Of a stretch of DNA of 64,000 bases, positions 32,625-44,866 are shown piece after piece. The stretch's first letter is position 1. Every line of letters starts with the position of its first letter. The stretch is from contig NC_092806.1 in assembly GCF_040954645.1 (NCBI RefSeq), forward strand, positions 148,332,429 through 148,396,428. The letters are read 5' to 3'. Below the pieces are notes generated by a model. The model was not told where the DNA came from. It searched no databases and saw only the letters and a program-made list of their open reading frames with translations. A program made the position numbers and the translations under genes. The stretch is from Diabrotica undecimpunctata. Lineage: Eukaryota; Arthropoda; Insecta; Coleoptera; Chrysomelidae.

Positions 32625-32760
32625 AATAGTATATTACTTTATGAGGCGGAGAAGCATGACTTTTCTTGACGCTCCCGATATTACGCGCCGAACGAAGTGA
32701 GGCGCGTAATAGAGGGCAAGTCAAGAAAAGTCGCTTCTTTGCCGAATAAAGTATACTATT
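32625..32760. repeat. Long hairpin upstream of the tyrosine recombinase gene
   Basis: Arms 32625-32689 and 32701-32760 are inverted copies that match over most of 60 bases. Perfect blocks include AATAGTATA, GACTTTTCTTGAC (allowing one flanking change) and ATTACGCGCC. The loop is GAACGAAGTGA. Just after it, TTTTTTCTTCAAACGT (about 32758-32773) reappears inverted at about 34311-34327, beyond the recombinase gene. These may be terminal structures of the recombinase element. Confidence 0.8.
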
Positions 32761-32987
32761 TTTTCTTCAAACGTAGCAATTTTCAGCCATAAATAGTACA
32801 ATTCATACGCTATTTTTACTCGAAATTAACTGTGACAACTATCAAAGTCGTCTAGATGTTAGAAATTAAAATAATTAAGTCGTCGGTGGGATTTGCGTCT
32901 CCCTGGTTACAGTTGTTTGACAGTTGTTTGCAATTATTAAAGACAGCTTATTGTTGTTGCAACCGCAAGCGCAAATTTAGTGCGAAA

Positions 32988-34145
32988 ATGGAAAACCTAA
33001 ACGAAATTGAGTCCGCGGCTAATGATTCAGTAGCACGTTTGGGGCCCTCCAAGTCCGGAATAAAGTATCGGTTAGCGTACAAGCACTTCCAAGAGTGGTG
33101 CGATACAAGGGGAGTGCGGCAAGTTACCGAAGACGTTTTACTGGCATATTTTAATATAATGGAAAATGAAAATAAATGGAAATCTTCTACAATGTGGTCA
33201 CGATACTCTATGATAAAATCCGAGTTAGTTATTAGAAAAAATGTGGATATAAGCAAATTTTTAAAGTTACGGGCCTTTCTGAAAAAAAAAACAAGCGAAG
33301 GATATACTGCAAAGAAGTCTAAAGTTTTCACTAAAGACGAGTTTGATAAATTTGTGTTTGAAACGCCAGATAAGTTGTATTTAGGATTAAAGGTAAAAAA
33401 AATTATATTGCAAAGCATGTAGTATACTCAGCATATACAAAGCATGTACTAAATTATACAAATATTTCAGATTGTTTTGTTAATTGGGGTTACCGGCGCC
33501 TGTCGATGCGACGAAATGGTAAAAATGAATACTGTGGACATTGAGGATAAAGAACATGTAATAATTATCAAAATCCCAGACAGTAAAACACGACAAATTA
33601 GATCTTTTACGATAATTGGTCAAAACTACATTAAACTGTATAAAAAGTATGCATCACTGCGGCCTGAAAATTTCACAGAAAACCGATTTTTTATCAAGTA
33701 CCAAAATGGAAAGTGTTACCGAAGCGTCATGGGAATACATTCGATCAGCGCAGTAGCCCAAAAAGTAGCTAGTTACTTAAATTTAAACGATGCAAGCGCA
33801 TACACGGGTCACTCTTTACGACGAACTTCAGCAACACTTTTAATTGATGGAGGCGGAAATCTAGAATGCCTCAAACGACATGGGGGCTGGAAATCAAGCA
33901 CGGTTGCCGAAGGATATATAGAGGATTCAATAAGCAATAAGAACGATAATGATCAAAAAATTTTAAACCCTCATGATTCGCCAACATCGGGAATGATTGC
34001 TGAAAGTTGTTCTTGACCATCAGTATCATCAACAATTACCAATGCATATCAAGAGTCGGGAACATTTTTGCACGGTTTCAATTTTGAAAATGCCTCATTA
34101 ACTAATTGTACTTTTAATATTACTATAAATAAAAATGAAATTTAA
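32988..34145 (+). CDS. Tyrosine recombinase (Crypton-like), two exons
   Basis: Exon 1 is 32988-33392 (start MENLNEIESA; the same frame is open upstream, but this ATG opens the conserved part) and exon 2 begins at 33471. The 78-bp intron has GTAAAA...TTTCAG and is phase 0, joining LYLGLK to IVLLIGVTGACRCDEM. Exon 1 is a helical core-binding domain (FQEWCDTRG, MWSRYSMIKSEL). Exon 2 is the catalytic domain with Arg in GACRCDEM, Lys in DSKTRQIRS, HSLRR (HxxR), HGGW and the nucleophile Tyr in EGYIED. An in-frame TGA at 34014-34016 follows the Tyr, and the frame then stays open to TAA at 34143-34145 with a tail (NFENASLTNCTFNITI) that looks like real family sequence. It may be a recently disabled or read-through copy. 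Confidence 0.8.
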
Positions 34146-34340
34146 TTGTTGTTAATGACATTTGTATTGTTGCTTTCTGAAATGTTTCATATTGTTGCCA
34201 TGACAACATTTTTCCCTCCGATGATAAAAAATGGGAAAAAAAACTGCTGCCGGCGGAGACATCAAACTTTGACAGGATCAAGTTAGATAAGTAATGTCAT
34301 CATTATTTGACGTTTGAAGAAAAAAGTATTTTATTTATCT
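34146..34340. other. 3' flank of the tyrosine recombinase gene
   Basis: Contains a G-run and A-rich region and the inverted copy of TTTTTTCTTCAAACGT at about 34311-34327. It could be the far end of the element. Confidence 0.4.
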
Positions 34341-34699
34341 TAATTTTACAAATTATTTTGAACAAAGAGATGTTTCTAAAACCTAAAAATCACAAAAAAA
34401 ATAAATTCCACATTTTAGAACTACACTGCTGACAACAAAGGGCGCGATGTTCACCACAAAATGGAAGTCGGCAGTGCTCGCAATGATGGGTTATTATTTG
34501 AAGTTTTTAAAATAGACAAAACTGACATAGGGCTGTTTTGTATTAAACTTAAGAGGTCGATGGTTAAATGATATTAGCTAAATAATAATGAAGAAAAAAT
34601 GCAATATTTTGTTTGTAAATAAATTAGCGAAAAATAGCAAATACAACTGTGAATAATTAACTAGCTTTACTCATTACTGTTGTCTGTACAAAAAATGTA

Positions 34700-34905
34700 G
34701 ACTTACCTTTTGAAATATTGCGGTTTTGTAGCCAGTGGAATATTATTGATGTCGCGACTCCCGGGAACGCCGAGGCTCGACAGCACGAGAACCAAAAACT
34801 CGGTGCGTTTCGTTCGCTGCTTAGAGATGAAGTGTAGTGTCTTGAGATCGTCAGGTCAGAAATCACCCTGTGTCCACGCTTCGAGGCGGTAGCAAGAGGG
34901 TATAC
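34700..34905 (-). other. CpG-rich exon-like stretch with a splice donor
   Basis: In an otherwise AT-rich area this segment has many CpGs. On the minus strand it ends AATATTTCAAAAG/GTAAGT at about 34708-34713. A noncoding first exon of a host gene reading leftwards is possible, but no following exon was found. Confidence 0.25.
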
Positions 34906-35169
34906 CCATAAATCACTCTATTGTATTGTTATTTTGAGTGGCGATAATTTAAGTTAATTGTCACGGTAATACGATACTTTACTCTTGTGTGTATTGGCGA
35001 CACAAAAATAACAAAAGAAGTCAAATTCTTCGTACTTAAAACATAATAAATGAGATAGCCAGTTTAACAATTCGCTTTTACAAAATAACAGGAAGTAATA
35101 TATTTTAACAAAGTCGTTACAACATTGAATTAAATCACATTATAGTACACTAAAAGAAAAATATTAAAT
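34906..35169. other. No gene recognised
   Basis: AT-rich sequence with no motif recognised. Confidence 0.3.
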
Positions 35170-35880
35170 GTAAAAATATGAAAAAAAATAGTACATACTT
35201 TCTCAAACAAGGGCATATTCGTTTTTGCTGCGGCTCCAGATTTAAAATATTTTCAAAAAGTAACTTTACCGAGCGGTTACAAGTTGGCCATTTTACACAA
35301 AGCTGTAGCCAAAGTTTCGTCAATTGTTCAGACAAAATGATCATGATTTTTTTTCTGGTGATCGTTTTTTTCTGCCGTCGTTGTTAATTGGCTGCATTAT
35401 AAGATTTCATGCATTATAAGATTTCGTACTTGGCTGCATTATAAGATTTCATGATATGTGCCTTTTCAGTTTGATCACGTTCTACTGGACTGTTGTGGAT
35501 TGCCGACAGAAGAAGCACAGACTTATTTACTTTTGTCTTGTAGGATACCATTTTTTTTTCACCTTCGAAGCAAAATAAGGAATGACAAATTTCACGATTT
35601 TTGAGATTTGTCATCTCGGGAGGTATTTCTCTTTTATTTTGCCGTAGAGTACCAACTATAGTTAAATTTTAAGTAGGTTGTAAGAGCTCTGATGCTAGCG
35701 GTACTGACGTAAACCAATTATTCATGGTAATGTTACGGTGACTTTCGTACACACTGTAGTGGCAGTTCATTGGTTTTAGTTGCCTGTAATTGAACATATA
35801 TTTGGTACCTACGTCACACAGCATTACTATTTTCAGTTCATATTTGGTTGGCTTGTTTGGGATATACATGTTACGGGATT
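35170..35880 (-). pseudogene. piggyBac-like transposase fragment
   Basis: Minus-strand reading gives YIPNKPTKYELKIVMLCDVG, NITMNNWFTSVPLASELL (the catalytic region where Asp is usual in DNFFTS; here Asn), NREICHSLFCFEGEKKMVSY, VNKSVLLLSAIHN and IMKSYNAAK. An inserted triplet of CATTATAAGATTTC repeats (35395-35460) comes next, and then a C-terminal stretch. Stops and shifts show it is dead. The replacement of the DNFF aspartate by Asn would by itself inactivate the enzyme. Confidence 0.75.
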
Positions 35881-37678
35881 TTATTAAGCATCAGATCTAA
35901 GTAACCCAATTTAGTTTAAATATTTAAAATCATTTTAATAACGTTAATTATTTATTGCTAAACGCGATTGTTTGTTTATGACATCGACAATATCGGTGTA
36001 ACGAGAATGCACGCTGACCTAGTGAAATTTTCAATGTAATCAAAAGCTTATTAAATAATGTGTACAAATTAAACAAGTAAAAACAATATTATATCAACAA
36101 ACGCACGTGAGTTAAATAGCTGGAAATCACGGTAGTAAGATTATTATTAAGAATGAAGAATCAAGAGAACGGTCGAAGTTCGTGTTGTTATCTGTCAACT
36201 GAGTACTATCTGTTTTCATACCCGCCTACCCTTATTTCAGGTACTTATTAGGAAATATTCTCCTGATATATGTCTTCAAGAAACTAATTTTAAAGACAAC
36301 AATGCGTATAACTTTTTAGGTCATATAACGTTTACTATCAAAATAGACACACAAATCATGCTAATGACACAGCAAACTCGCACATGAATGTCTCATGAAG
36401 AAGGAATCTCAACCAAAATGTACGAGTTGTAACGCCGTTAACAGTGAAACACGTTAAGAGACTGTAACATATTGAACCACATATAAGTATGTTATTTATT
36501 TGTTATTTGTAATCATTATTGTTTACATTAAATCCATCCGCTAATAACCAATAAATCTACCATCCGCTGCTTTTAAATAAAAAAAAATATTACCAATCAA
36601 GTAATTAATTTTTTTAGAAAAAAATGCTCATGCTAGCAAGACTCTAGAAGATGCAATTCATTTCACGATGCACTACTTGTTTTTGTGTTTTCTTTTCTCT
36701 TCCGAGTTCAAAAAATCTCCATTTTCTTCATTTCTTTCTTTTCGTATTCTTAAGTTCTTCTCTTTGTACACCAACTACATATGGTATTCTTTACATTTTG
36801 TCATATATTTTCTATTTCTTTGTCTTCTGTTATAATTGCTTTTTTCAGGTCTTTATTAAGATTGGTTGCTACTTTTTTTTTATTAGCTTTTTTTCAAAGT
36901 ATTTTAATATTGCACTTCGTTGTTTTGTTACAACATTTGTTGACGGTAAATATAATCTGTTTTTTTGTTAATAACTGAAGAGAAGGTTGGCAGTAAAATT
37001 TAATACACATAAAGATACACCACTGTTGAATTTTTTTGGCTCCAACCACGTAACTTTAAGATAACTTTTGATTAACCTATAGAACGATATATAAATTTAC
37101 CGATAGAATATAATTCTGGCAATAGAAATGCGGGCATTTTACTGGTTTGAGGATTTTCCGCCTTGTGGTTTTTCTTAACCCGCTTCTTGGGCAAATATAC
37201 GTATGGATTTACATACGAGAACATTTTAAAAATAATAATGCAGATGGCTGATCTTGATGAAATTTTGCAGCAGCCTGTTGGCTGTAGATGTATGAAATAA
37301 AATAAAGGTATATTGAAAAAAGCTACACTCACAAAAATATTATAAAGAAAGTGGATTGTTTGTGATCGGTTACTTACCAGCTACTAAACATTTTGAATTT
37401 TGAAGCAATAATTATTATTAAAACTGTGTGTTTGTCATTTTAGCATCAATACATTATGGTTTTACTATCAATTTAGCATCGTCTTGCAAAGTAGCATCTG
37501 TATATCGATGCCACTTTACAAGACCTTAATAACTTTGTTCCTGTACTTGTTACAAGAAGTTTAACGATCTCAATTGTTAGAAATTTGGTGTCGTGTTGGT
37601 ACTATAAAATTTGCGCTTTCTTTTTTATCCCTTACTAAATTATATAAGTTTATTCCATAAACGAAATAGTCAATTTGA

Positions 37679-37680
<2 letters not shown>
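35881..37680. other. AT-rich region, no gene recognised
   Basis: A hydrophobic plus-strand frame at 36651-36971 is rich in Phe and Leu because the DNA is T-rich, and it has no recognisable domain. Confidence 0.4.

Positions 37681-37753
<73 letters not shown>
37681..37753. repeat. (TA)n microsatellite
   Basis: A pure TA tract. No retroelement end was recognised next to it. Confidence 0.95.
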
Positions 37754-37758
<5 letters not shown>

Positions 37759-37861
37759 TTTGTTTTCATCCATAAATAATTCTGGCATCATGTTTTGTTT
37801 AAAAGTAACGGGTTGTGATATATTGCACCTACCTATTGTATCTTCACTCCAATTGATCCAG

Positions 37862-38262
37862 TCGTAACGTACAGCGCCCCAAATGATATTGTTTAACCAA
37901 TAAAATACAATAAGACAGAAAAATCAAATACAGCAGCATATCAAAAGGGCCTTAGTCACATATCTTCGGTCCTATTAGTCCAATTAAGCGGCACACTTTA
38001 AAGTGAAGTACAGTACCTCAAATGATAGGATTTAATTAATACGAGTAGAATACAATGAAACAGAAAAATCAAATACAGCAACATGTCAAAAGGGCCTTAG
38101 TCACGTATCTTCGGTCCTATTAGTCCAATCGTGACGTACAGTGCCTCAAATGATGGGATTTAACCAATAGAATAGAATAAGATTAAGAAAAATTAAATAC
38201 AGCTGTATGCCAAAAGGACCTTAATTATGTATATCAACGTTCGGTGCTATTAGCCCAATAAT
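37862..38262 (+). repeat. Three-copy tandem repeat, period about 128-139 bp
   Basis: The words CAAATGAT (about 37880, 38019, 38147), AAATCAAATACAGCA and CTTCGGTCCTATTAG recur in order. The third unit is more diverged. There is no coding potential. Confidence 0.85.
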
Positions 38263-40901
38263 CTAGAAGTCAAATACAGTTACTGTTACCGACAATGTTC
38301 AAAATCTAAAGACTACTATTTACTTTTGCCAAAAAACGCTTAATTTTGCAGTAATTTATAAATGTTGATAACTTCGTTTTTACATAATGACATTTAATAT
38401 ACCTAATCAAAATTGTGGCAGTGAATGAGTTATTAAAGTGTGGTATATTTCACCTTCATAGATCGACCAAATAGTTTATAAGTTATTTAACTTGTTTATC
38501 CGAAAGAGAGATTATTTATACAACGGTACTTGCCCAGACAGTTACTCTGTATTCTGTATACACACTTGTATTCTGTAAATCGTACTCGATTTTATAAGAG
38601 CTAATTTTTAAAGTATTTAAAAAAAATTGCAACATTTTATTAAATTTGTTATTAAAAATGATTATGAAAAAGGGTAGATTATAAACATTCATAATAACTT
38701 TGATATTTTTTATGTCACATGCTAATGAAAAGATGGTGAAAAAACACAATTTTAAAAAAACAACAAAACCTATGACAAATGAAACCAAGATAATATTTTT
38801 TTTAATCATAACCATTGTTTATTACCGTTAAGAGCTAAAAATTGAATAGATTGTAAACAAAGATTTAAATATTATAAAACATTTTATAAGCGCCACACTT
38901 TAAAGTGATAGTATTTGTAAAATACCGTCACCGAAAAGTAAAGGGGTGAACTACAAAAATATTATTTATACTTATTAGAAACTTATCTTTATTTAATGAA
39001 ATTATAATAAAATTAATTACTTTGTAGAAAAAAAAAACAGAATTAAAGATATTTTATTAATTTATAATAATTATTATGTATTTATATAAATAACATACAC
39101 TTATCAGTCAAATTTAAATATTTCTTAAGATATAATAATAAAATTCAATAACTTTTTTACAATAAAAAAAAAATATAATTATTTATTTTTCGGGATTTTT
39201 CGATAGTTAAAATGGCACAATTCCTATTGTTTGGTTAAGCTACACCAGTAAAAAAATGAAAGTTCTACGTGCCACAGAAGCCGAGATATTAAAAATTTTG
39301 CAAGCGCGCTTCAATTTAAAGTTCCAATCTAAGAAAAAATGAAGCTCAGATAGTTCTTACATCCATTTTTCCGTGGCGGTATTTTACGAATACCAATATT
39401 TTAATAGGTTTTAACTTTTTACTTGTTTGCTGTATATGCCATTCATAAAGTAGATCATAAAATGTAGATCTTCATTTAAAATCCTTTCAATTTTTAGATC
39501 TTAATGTTAAGATTCCATAAACAATAAAAATCTGATCTTAAGAATAAAATGCTATCTTAGTTTATATAAGGTTCGGTTTTCTCTAGCTTTTTATTAAGTT
39601 TACTAAAAAGCGTGTGACATACGCTTTAATATAAATGTTAATAAAAGTTAATATAAATGTTTAGAAGCTAAAAAGTCTCCAATTCAAACTGGTTTTTAAT
39701 AAAAAATTTAATAATATGTTGAAGTTTTTTTAATATACCCTAAAACTGAAGCCGCAAAGAATCGATTGCAAATTAAAAAATACTTGTATAGTCACTGTTT
39801 GGACAAGTACAGTTGTTTAAATAATTGCTCTCTGGGATAAACAAATTGAATAAATTATAAACTATTTTTTCGATCTACTTGATATTTAGCACACTTTAAT
39901 AACTCATTAATTGTCATAATTTCAAGTAGCTATCGTCGTTAGGCAAAAAACAAAGTTATTGACATTTATACATTATTACAAATATAATTTTTAAGACAGT
40001 TTAGGATTTTTTCTATCTCTGTCAATTATTTATGTACTTTAATTTGGCATCTCTCAAAATAAAAAACTTTTTATGGTCTACAAGTTTTATTTAATTAATT
40101 TTTCCCCAGAAAGTATAAAAAAAAGTCTTATCAGCAAAAAATGATTTTTTTTAATTTTTAAGATTGTTAAAAAAAAACAAAGCAAAATCCACTGTACGTC
40201 TTCACGGGTTTTTCATTAGCTACCCCTTATACTATTAAGAATCTAAATATCTGGATAAGATTTTTTCAAACTATTAACTTAAGCATGGTTAAGTTAAATA
40301 TTGTATTTAACCTTGGTTAGTGTACAAAATAAGTAAAAATGTACATACACATTCTGTACAAAAAACCCTTTTCGACAACGATTTCCGAAATGGAAATCAA
40401 AACGTCAAATATTAATTAATTAAAATTGTCATTTTTATCACAATCGCAACTAATAAATGTGGCTTAATCCTAAGAAAACATAATATTTATCTCAAACTAC
40501 TCACTGATAGCTTCAATGAAACAGATTACAAATTGAAATATGTAATAAAAATATTCCCCTACACAATTCACTTTAAAAAAATATCTAGATTTAATAAATA
40601 TAACAACTGAACGAAGATAAACCTGTTGAATTCTACTAGCCAGCAGGTAGTTTTAATAACGTTCTTTAAACTTGACCCAAACCGATCGATATTTATGTAC
40701 CGAAATACCGTTTTGCGTAAAATATATTTACATCGGCAACATCTTTTAATGCTAAAATGATACCAAATACAATGATGTTACCTCTTGACGTTAAAATGTA
40801 TGTATGATGTAAAAGAATCAATATATAAAAAACCGAATATTGAAAAATTGAAATGACATTTATTAGTAATTCAACGTGAAAAGAGTTGAAAATGATAGCG
40901 G

Positions 40902-40905
<4 letters not shown>
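38263..40905. other. AT-rich region, no gene recognised
   Basis: Only short frames and simple A/T runs. ACACTTTAAAGTG at about 38894 repeats the same palindrome at about 37993. Confidence 0.4.

Positions 40906-40977
<72 letters not shown>
40906..40977. repeat. (TA)n microsatellite
   Basis: A pure TA tract followed by CGTATATAATATACATAC. No element end was recognised at its border. Confidence 0.95.
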
Positions 40978-40978
<1 letters not shown>

Positions 40979-42339
40979 GTATATAATATACATACTATTT
41001 ATATATAAAGTAAACCATACCATGTTAACTTAACGAATTAACCTTAAATGCTTTTAAAAATCTTTTAATACAAAATAAAATAATAATCAAATTTAACTTT
41101 CTAAAGCCTACATGGAAAATCCCCCTTGTTACTTTCTTTCAGTGTCGCTGTTCAAAGCGATGAAAAAGTATTTCAAAGGTATATAATCCCTCTGATATTA
41201 ATATACCAATACTTTCAGCTTCAATTATATTGAAAATATCAAAAGATTAGATAAAAGAATAAAAAACCAATATTCTCAAAAAAATACAACTATAATAAGA
41301 ATCTCAGACACCGAATATGTAAAATTGGTTCAATCTCCTGAGGGCACAAAAAATCGCTTGTTAGACAAATTGTCTTTTGTCGAACTTACATGGGGAAAAT
41401 AAAGCGCTTGAAAAAGGGGCTCTTTTGTAAAGGTTCCAAATATGTTTGAGGATCTTAAATTCGATAGTAATTTTAGATCTTGATTCTAGTTAAATTATTC
41501 TGCAATGTTGAGCACATAATCAATCTTGGGGATCACGACTGGCATTAACTTTATTCTTCTCTGCTTATTACAAAATAAGTCTAAACTACTCAATAACTTT
41601 TACGATCTTGGCAAATAAAAGAAGAGATGGAATTAGTACTAACCAGAAAGTTTCTTAAGCTAGACAATAAGTTAAAAAAAAAAATCGGTTGCCTCTAAAG
41701 TCGGTTTTACGGGCGAAGATTTTACGTGACAACGTCTTTTTCTCGGAGAATATTTATTGATATGAATATTATTAAATTGCACAATAGGAACAAGGAATTG
41801 AATGAAAATAAGAATTGCATTACCGATTTATTAGGTATTTTATATATTATTTATATTTTATATATTATATTTTTATATATTATTTTATATATTATTTATT
41901 TTATATTATATTATTGATCTTATTATTTTCTACAAAATTTATTTGAAAATTTTTTCGATATATCAATTAGTTGCGGAGATATCGATCATTGAAGTTATTG
42001 TTTGCTACCAGTATTTTATATATTTATTTTTTTCAGTTATAAAAAATTACTATTTCCAATTGTGTCTACCAAGTATGGTCACATGTATTTGCCTACATAT
42101 TAAATAATAATAAGTACAGATAATGTTATGTGACGTTCACTTCTGATTATATATATTTTAATATTTTTAATTTTAAAGAATCAATTTGAAAATCAAAACA
42201 CTTATTCAGATCGAAGGTTCAAATTTTTGCTAAATAAATTTGAAATTAATTAAAATTTGTAAATGTAAATGGTAAAGTTGAAAATTAAAACATTTACTAA
42301 AATTGGAATTTGAAATTCTTGCTAAACACAGTTAAATTC
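40978..42339. other. AT-rich region, no gene recognised
   Basis: A TATTTTATATATTA-rich patch lies at 41835-41930. No coding motif seen. Confidence 0.4.
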
Positions 42340-42900
42340 TAACTCCGCGCGTGGTGATTGGTCGGTTTAGTTCGTTTGTTTGGTCGCCCTGTTTTGACAG
42401 GTTAGAAGTTATAATTTGTTATTTTAAATGTTTGACTAGCAATACGCGCTGTTTCTTCTCAATAGACTGAATTACGATTGATTGCAGAGTGATTTAAACT
42501 AATAATTTACTTAACACTATCAACATTTGTCAATAGTATGACATAACCTATAAACTCAGTTTCTCAACTTTTGTGTCAATCTAACAATTAATCAATCAAT
42601 CATAGTTTACGATAATGAAATATTAGTGTACAATTATTTACCTTTATTGTTGTAGTTGTTGTAAATGACGAATCTATGCACTCCACATTTTCACTACAGA
42701 CACAGCTGACGATACTTTCAACGATTTTCAACATTAACGATTCAACGCGCCTAATTCTCTAGTGCCGCGCGCAGCGGACCGATCATGTTTGAGTGGGAGA
42801 GAGACGCAAGGCATTCGCCGGTCCGGCGGGCCTCTCTCTCGTTCGGCGACTCACTGTAACAGACGTGAGCGGGCGTTACACTTTTTCTTAAATGACTCCG
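42340..42900 (-). promoter_or_regulatory. GC-rich island, possible promoter and first exon of a gene reading leftwards
   Basis: 42755-42875 is the most GC-rich stretch of the window, with clustered CpGs (GCCGCGCGCAGCGG) and inverted AGAGAG...CTCTCT blocks. Further left on the minus strand an exon-like stretch ends ACAACAATAAAG/GTAAAT at about 42642, and ATTGGTCGG (CCAAT-type box) lies near 42357. No downstream coding exon was found. Confidence 0.3.
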
Positions 42901-43487
42901 AGCCACAACCTAATTTAAGACGTTGTCACGTCAAAATACTTAGGTATCTTCTAGTTGACCTTGTATTGTTCGTTACAAAGCCAAGTTGACGATTACACAG
43001 TCAGTTCTAGATCTTCATCTCCAAGAACAACATGTGTACTTATAATATCTTTGTGGCTAAAGAACCTGTTTGTATATTTCAATTTTTTCTCTACAGCGAA
43101 GTGTCCCATTTTATGTCAGTTGTCATTTATGTGCTGTTCATCAATTGTTTCCAGTACTTGTGGAAAAGGTATGCTTTGGATTCTATTATCAATCATCTAT
43201 ATAAAAGGCTAGGATGACAACTCACTGTCAGGTACGATAACTTCCGGCACCATCTAGAAAAAGAATTACTACTACTACAATGTTCACCATGAGAGAAAGG
43301 TGAAGGATTTTTATTTCAAAAGGATAAACATGTGTGAGTCCCTATTTAGGATCTTTCGATCCTCTTTAAATTCGAAAAATTTACTGTGAAAGTGGTGTGT
43401 GTAGTGGAGCATCTTGGCGGCTGTTGAGATGGAGTCACTACTTGAATCAGAGGTGAAAGGCTTGCCTAAATGAGATGTTCTTTCCAG

Positions 43488-44141
43488 AGTGTAGTGTTTT
43501 AGATGTAACAAGGATCGAGTCTCTAGTTACTATTATTCCAGCAAGCAGTTTTTACGTCTACATCCAACTTCAGAACTAGTGTATTGCACTAAAATTTTGT
43601 TATTGGATGTTTGCGTTAGCGGCCAGGCCTCGTCAGCTTTCGAGAGGCGGTTTTCCATAGGTAGCTTAGTGTGAATGTATTTGTAATAGCATGACAGTGA
43701 CGGACGCTACCATTTCGATGTTATTTTGGTTTCGTCAGTCCCGTAGACATACCCTACGACCCTAGAATTTGTGCCGGGCAGAAGATTCCGTTGTCGGCCG
43801 GGGTCGTAGCGACGAGGATACTTCGGTAGCAGAAAAAGGATCATTTTTACCGTCATGCTAATGAGAGTGTTGTGTTTATGAGTGTTTTAGAGTTGAATGT
43901 GTGCGGGTCTGAGTCGAAAGCTGTGTTCTCTAGTGACCATTGTTCCTGCAATCCATTTATACATCTGCGACCAACTTCAGAACTAGTGTATTGCACTAAA
44001 ATTAATATTTCGCAGTTAAATATCGCTTGCTTTGATAGCCAGGCCTCGTCGGTGTTCGAAAGACAGTTTCAGCATCTGCCAATTCAGGTGAAAAAACAGT
44101 TGCGGCTATTTTCTCAGGGACGGGCAGGTACAATTGAGTAG
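43488..44141 (+). repeat. Diverged direct duplication with a shared reading frame
   Basis: Segments about 43488-43660 and 43866-44075 share ACTTCAGAACTAGTGTATTG, CACTAAAATT and CAGGCCTCGTC. Translated in the same frame, both give LxPTSELVYCTKI and QASSxFERxF. The second is open as a frame from 43872 to 44141. No domain is recognised. It may belong to the 5' part of an unrecognised element. Confidence 0.6.
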
Positions 44142-44866
44142 TGAAATTCAGAAACCGCAAAAAACCAATATCTTTCTGTCCGGGGTAAGGAAAAGGATTT
44201 GGTTATAGATGGGTGCGTTATGCTAGCGTAAGAAACTTCGAGAATGCCAGCGTATTCGTGCGGGAGTTCGTCAATGTAAGCCTGCATTAGAATGTACGGA
44301 ATGTGAAGATTTTTGTCTTGTGGTCTCCAGGTTCTAACGTGAAATAAATAAGAGCAGGGACTTTACAGGGTGCCTTGGTTGAGCTCAACAGTTCCTGTTG
44401 AGAGTTTCAATTTTCTCAATGATTGTCGCAACATTTGCGGTGTTATGGATTTCACGGAATGAGAAGTCTCAGGGTTTTCTGCATACACTAAGCAGAATCA
44501 TGCGCACAGCAGCGATCAGTTTTTTCTTTTGATAGTTTTTTAGAAGGCAATATAAGTTGGACGGGACGAATGAATGTTTTATAAGTGAATGTTGTACGAG
44601 AGTTTTTATATGTTTTTTTAATCTCCCCTGTAAGTGGTATGAGGAGGCGGGCTCGATTTCTGACCCTATCTAAAACTGCCTTTAGATCAGGTTCCCAGTT
44701 AAGTGTCTTAGTAAAAAGAATACCCAAATAGAAAGCTGTCGGGCTAATATCGAGCCTTTGTCCCATCAAATTCAGAGAGAATTGATCGTCGTCGCGAGCG
44801 ACGAATCTTACAGATGTTTTGGGGCTACGAAACACATACATTTATGTTTTTGCAGCGTTGAGTGTA

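Noticed and set aside
36651..36978. Phe/Leu-rich plus-strand frames as a membrane protein
   Set aside because: Composition follows T-rich DNA; no start context, no homologous pattern.
37862..38262. CRISPR-like array
   Set aside because: Units of 128-139 bp without short repeats and spacers, and the window is eukaryotic; it is an ordinary tandem repeat.
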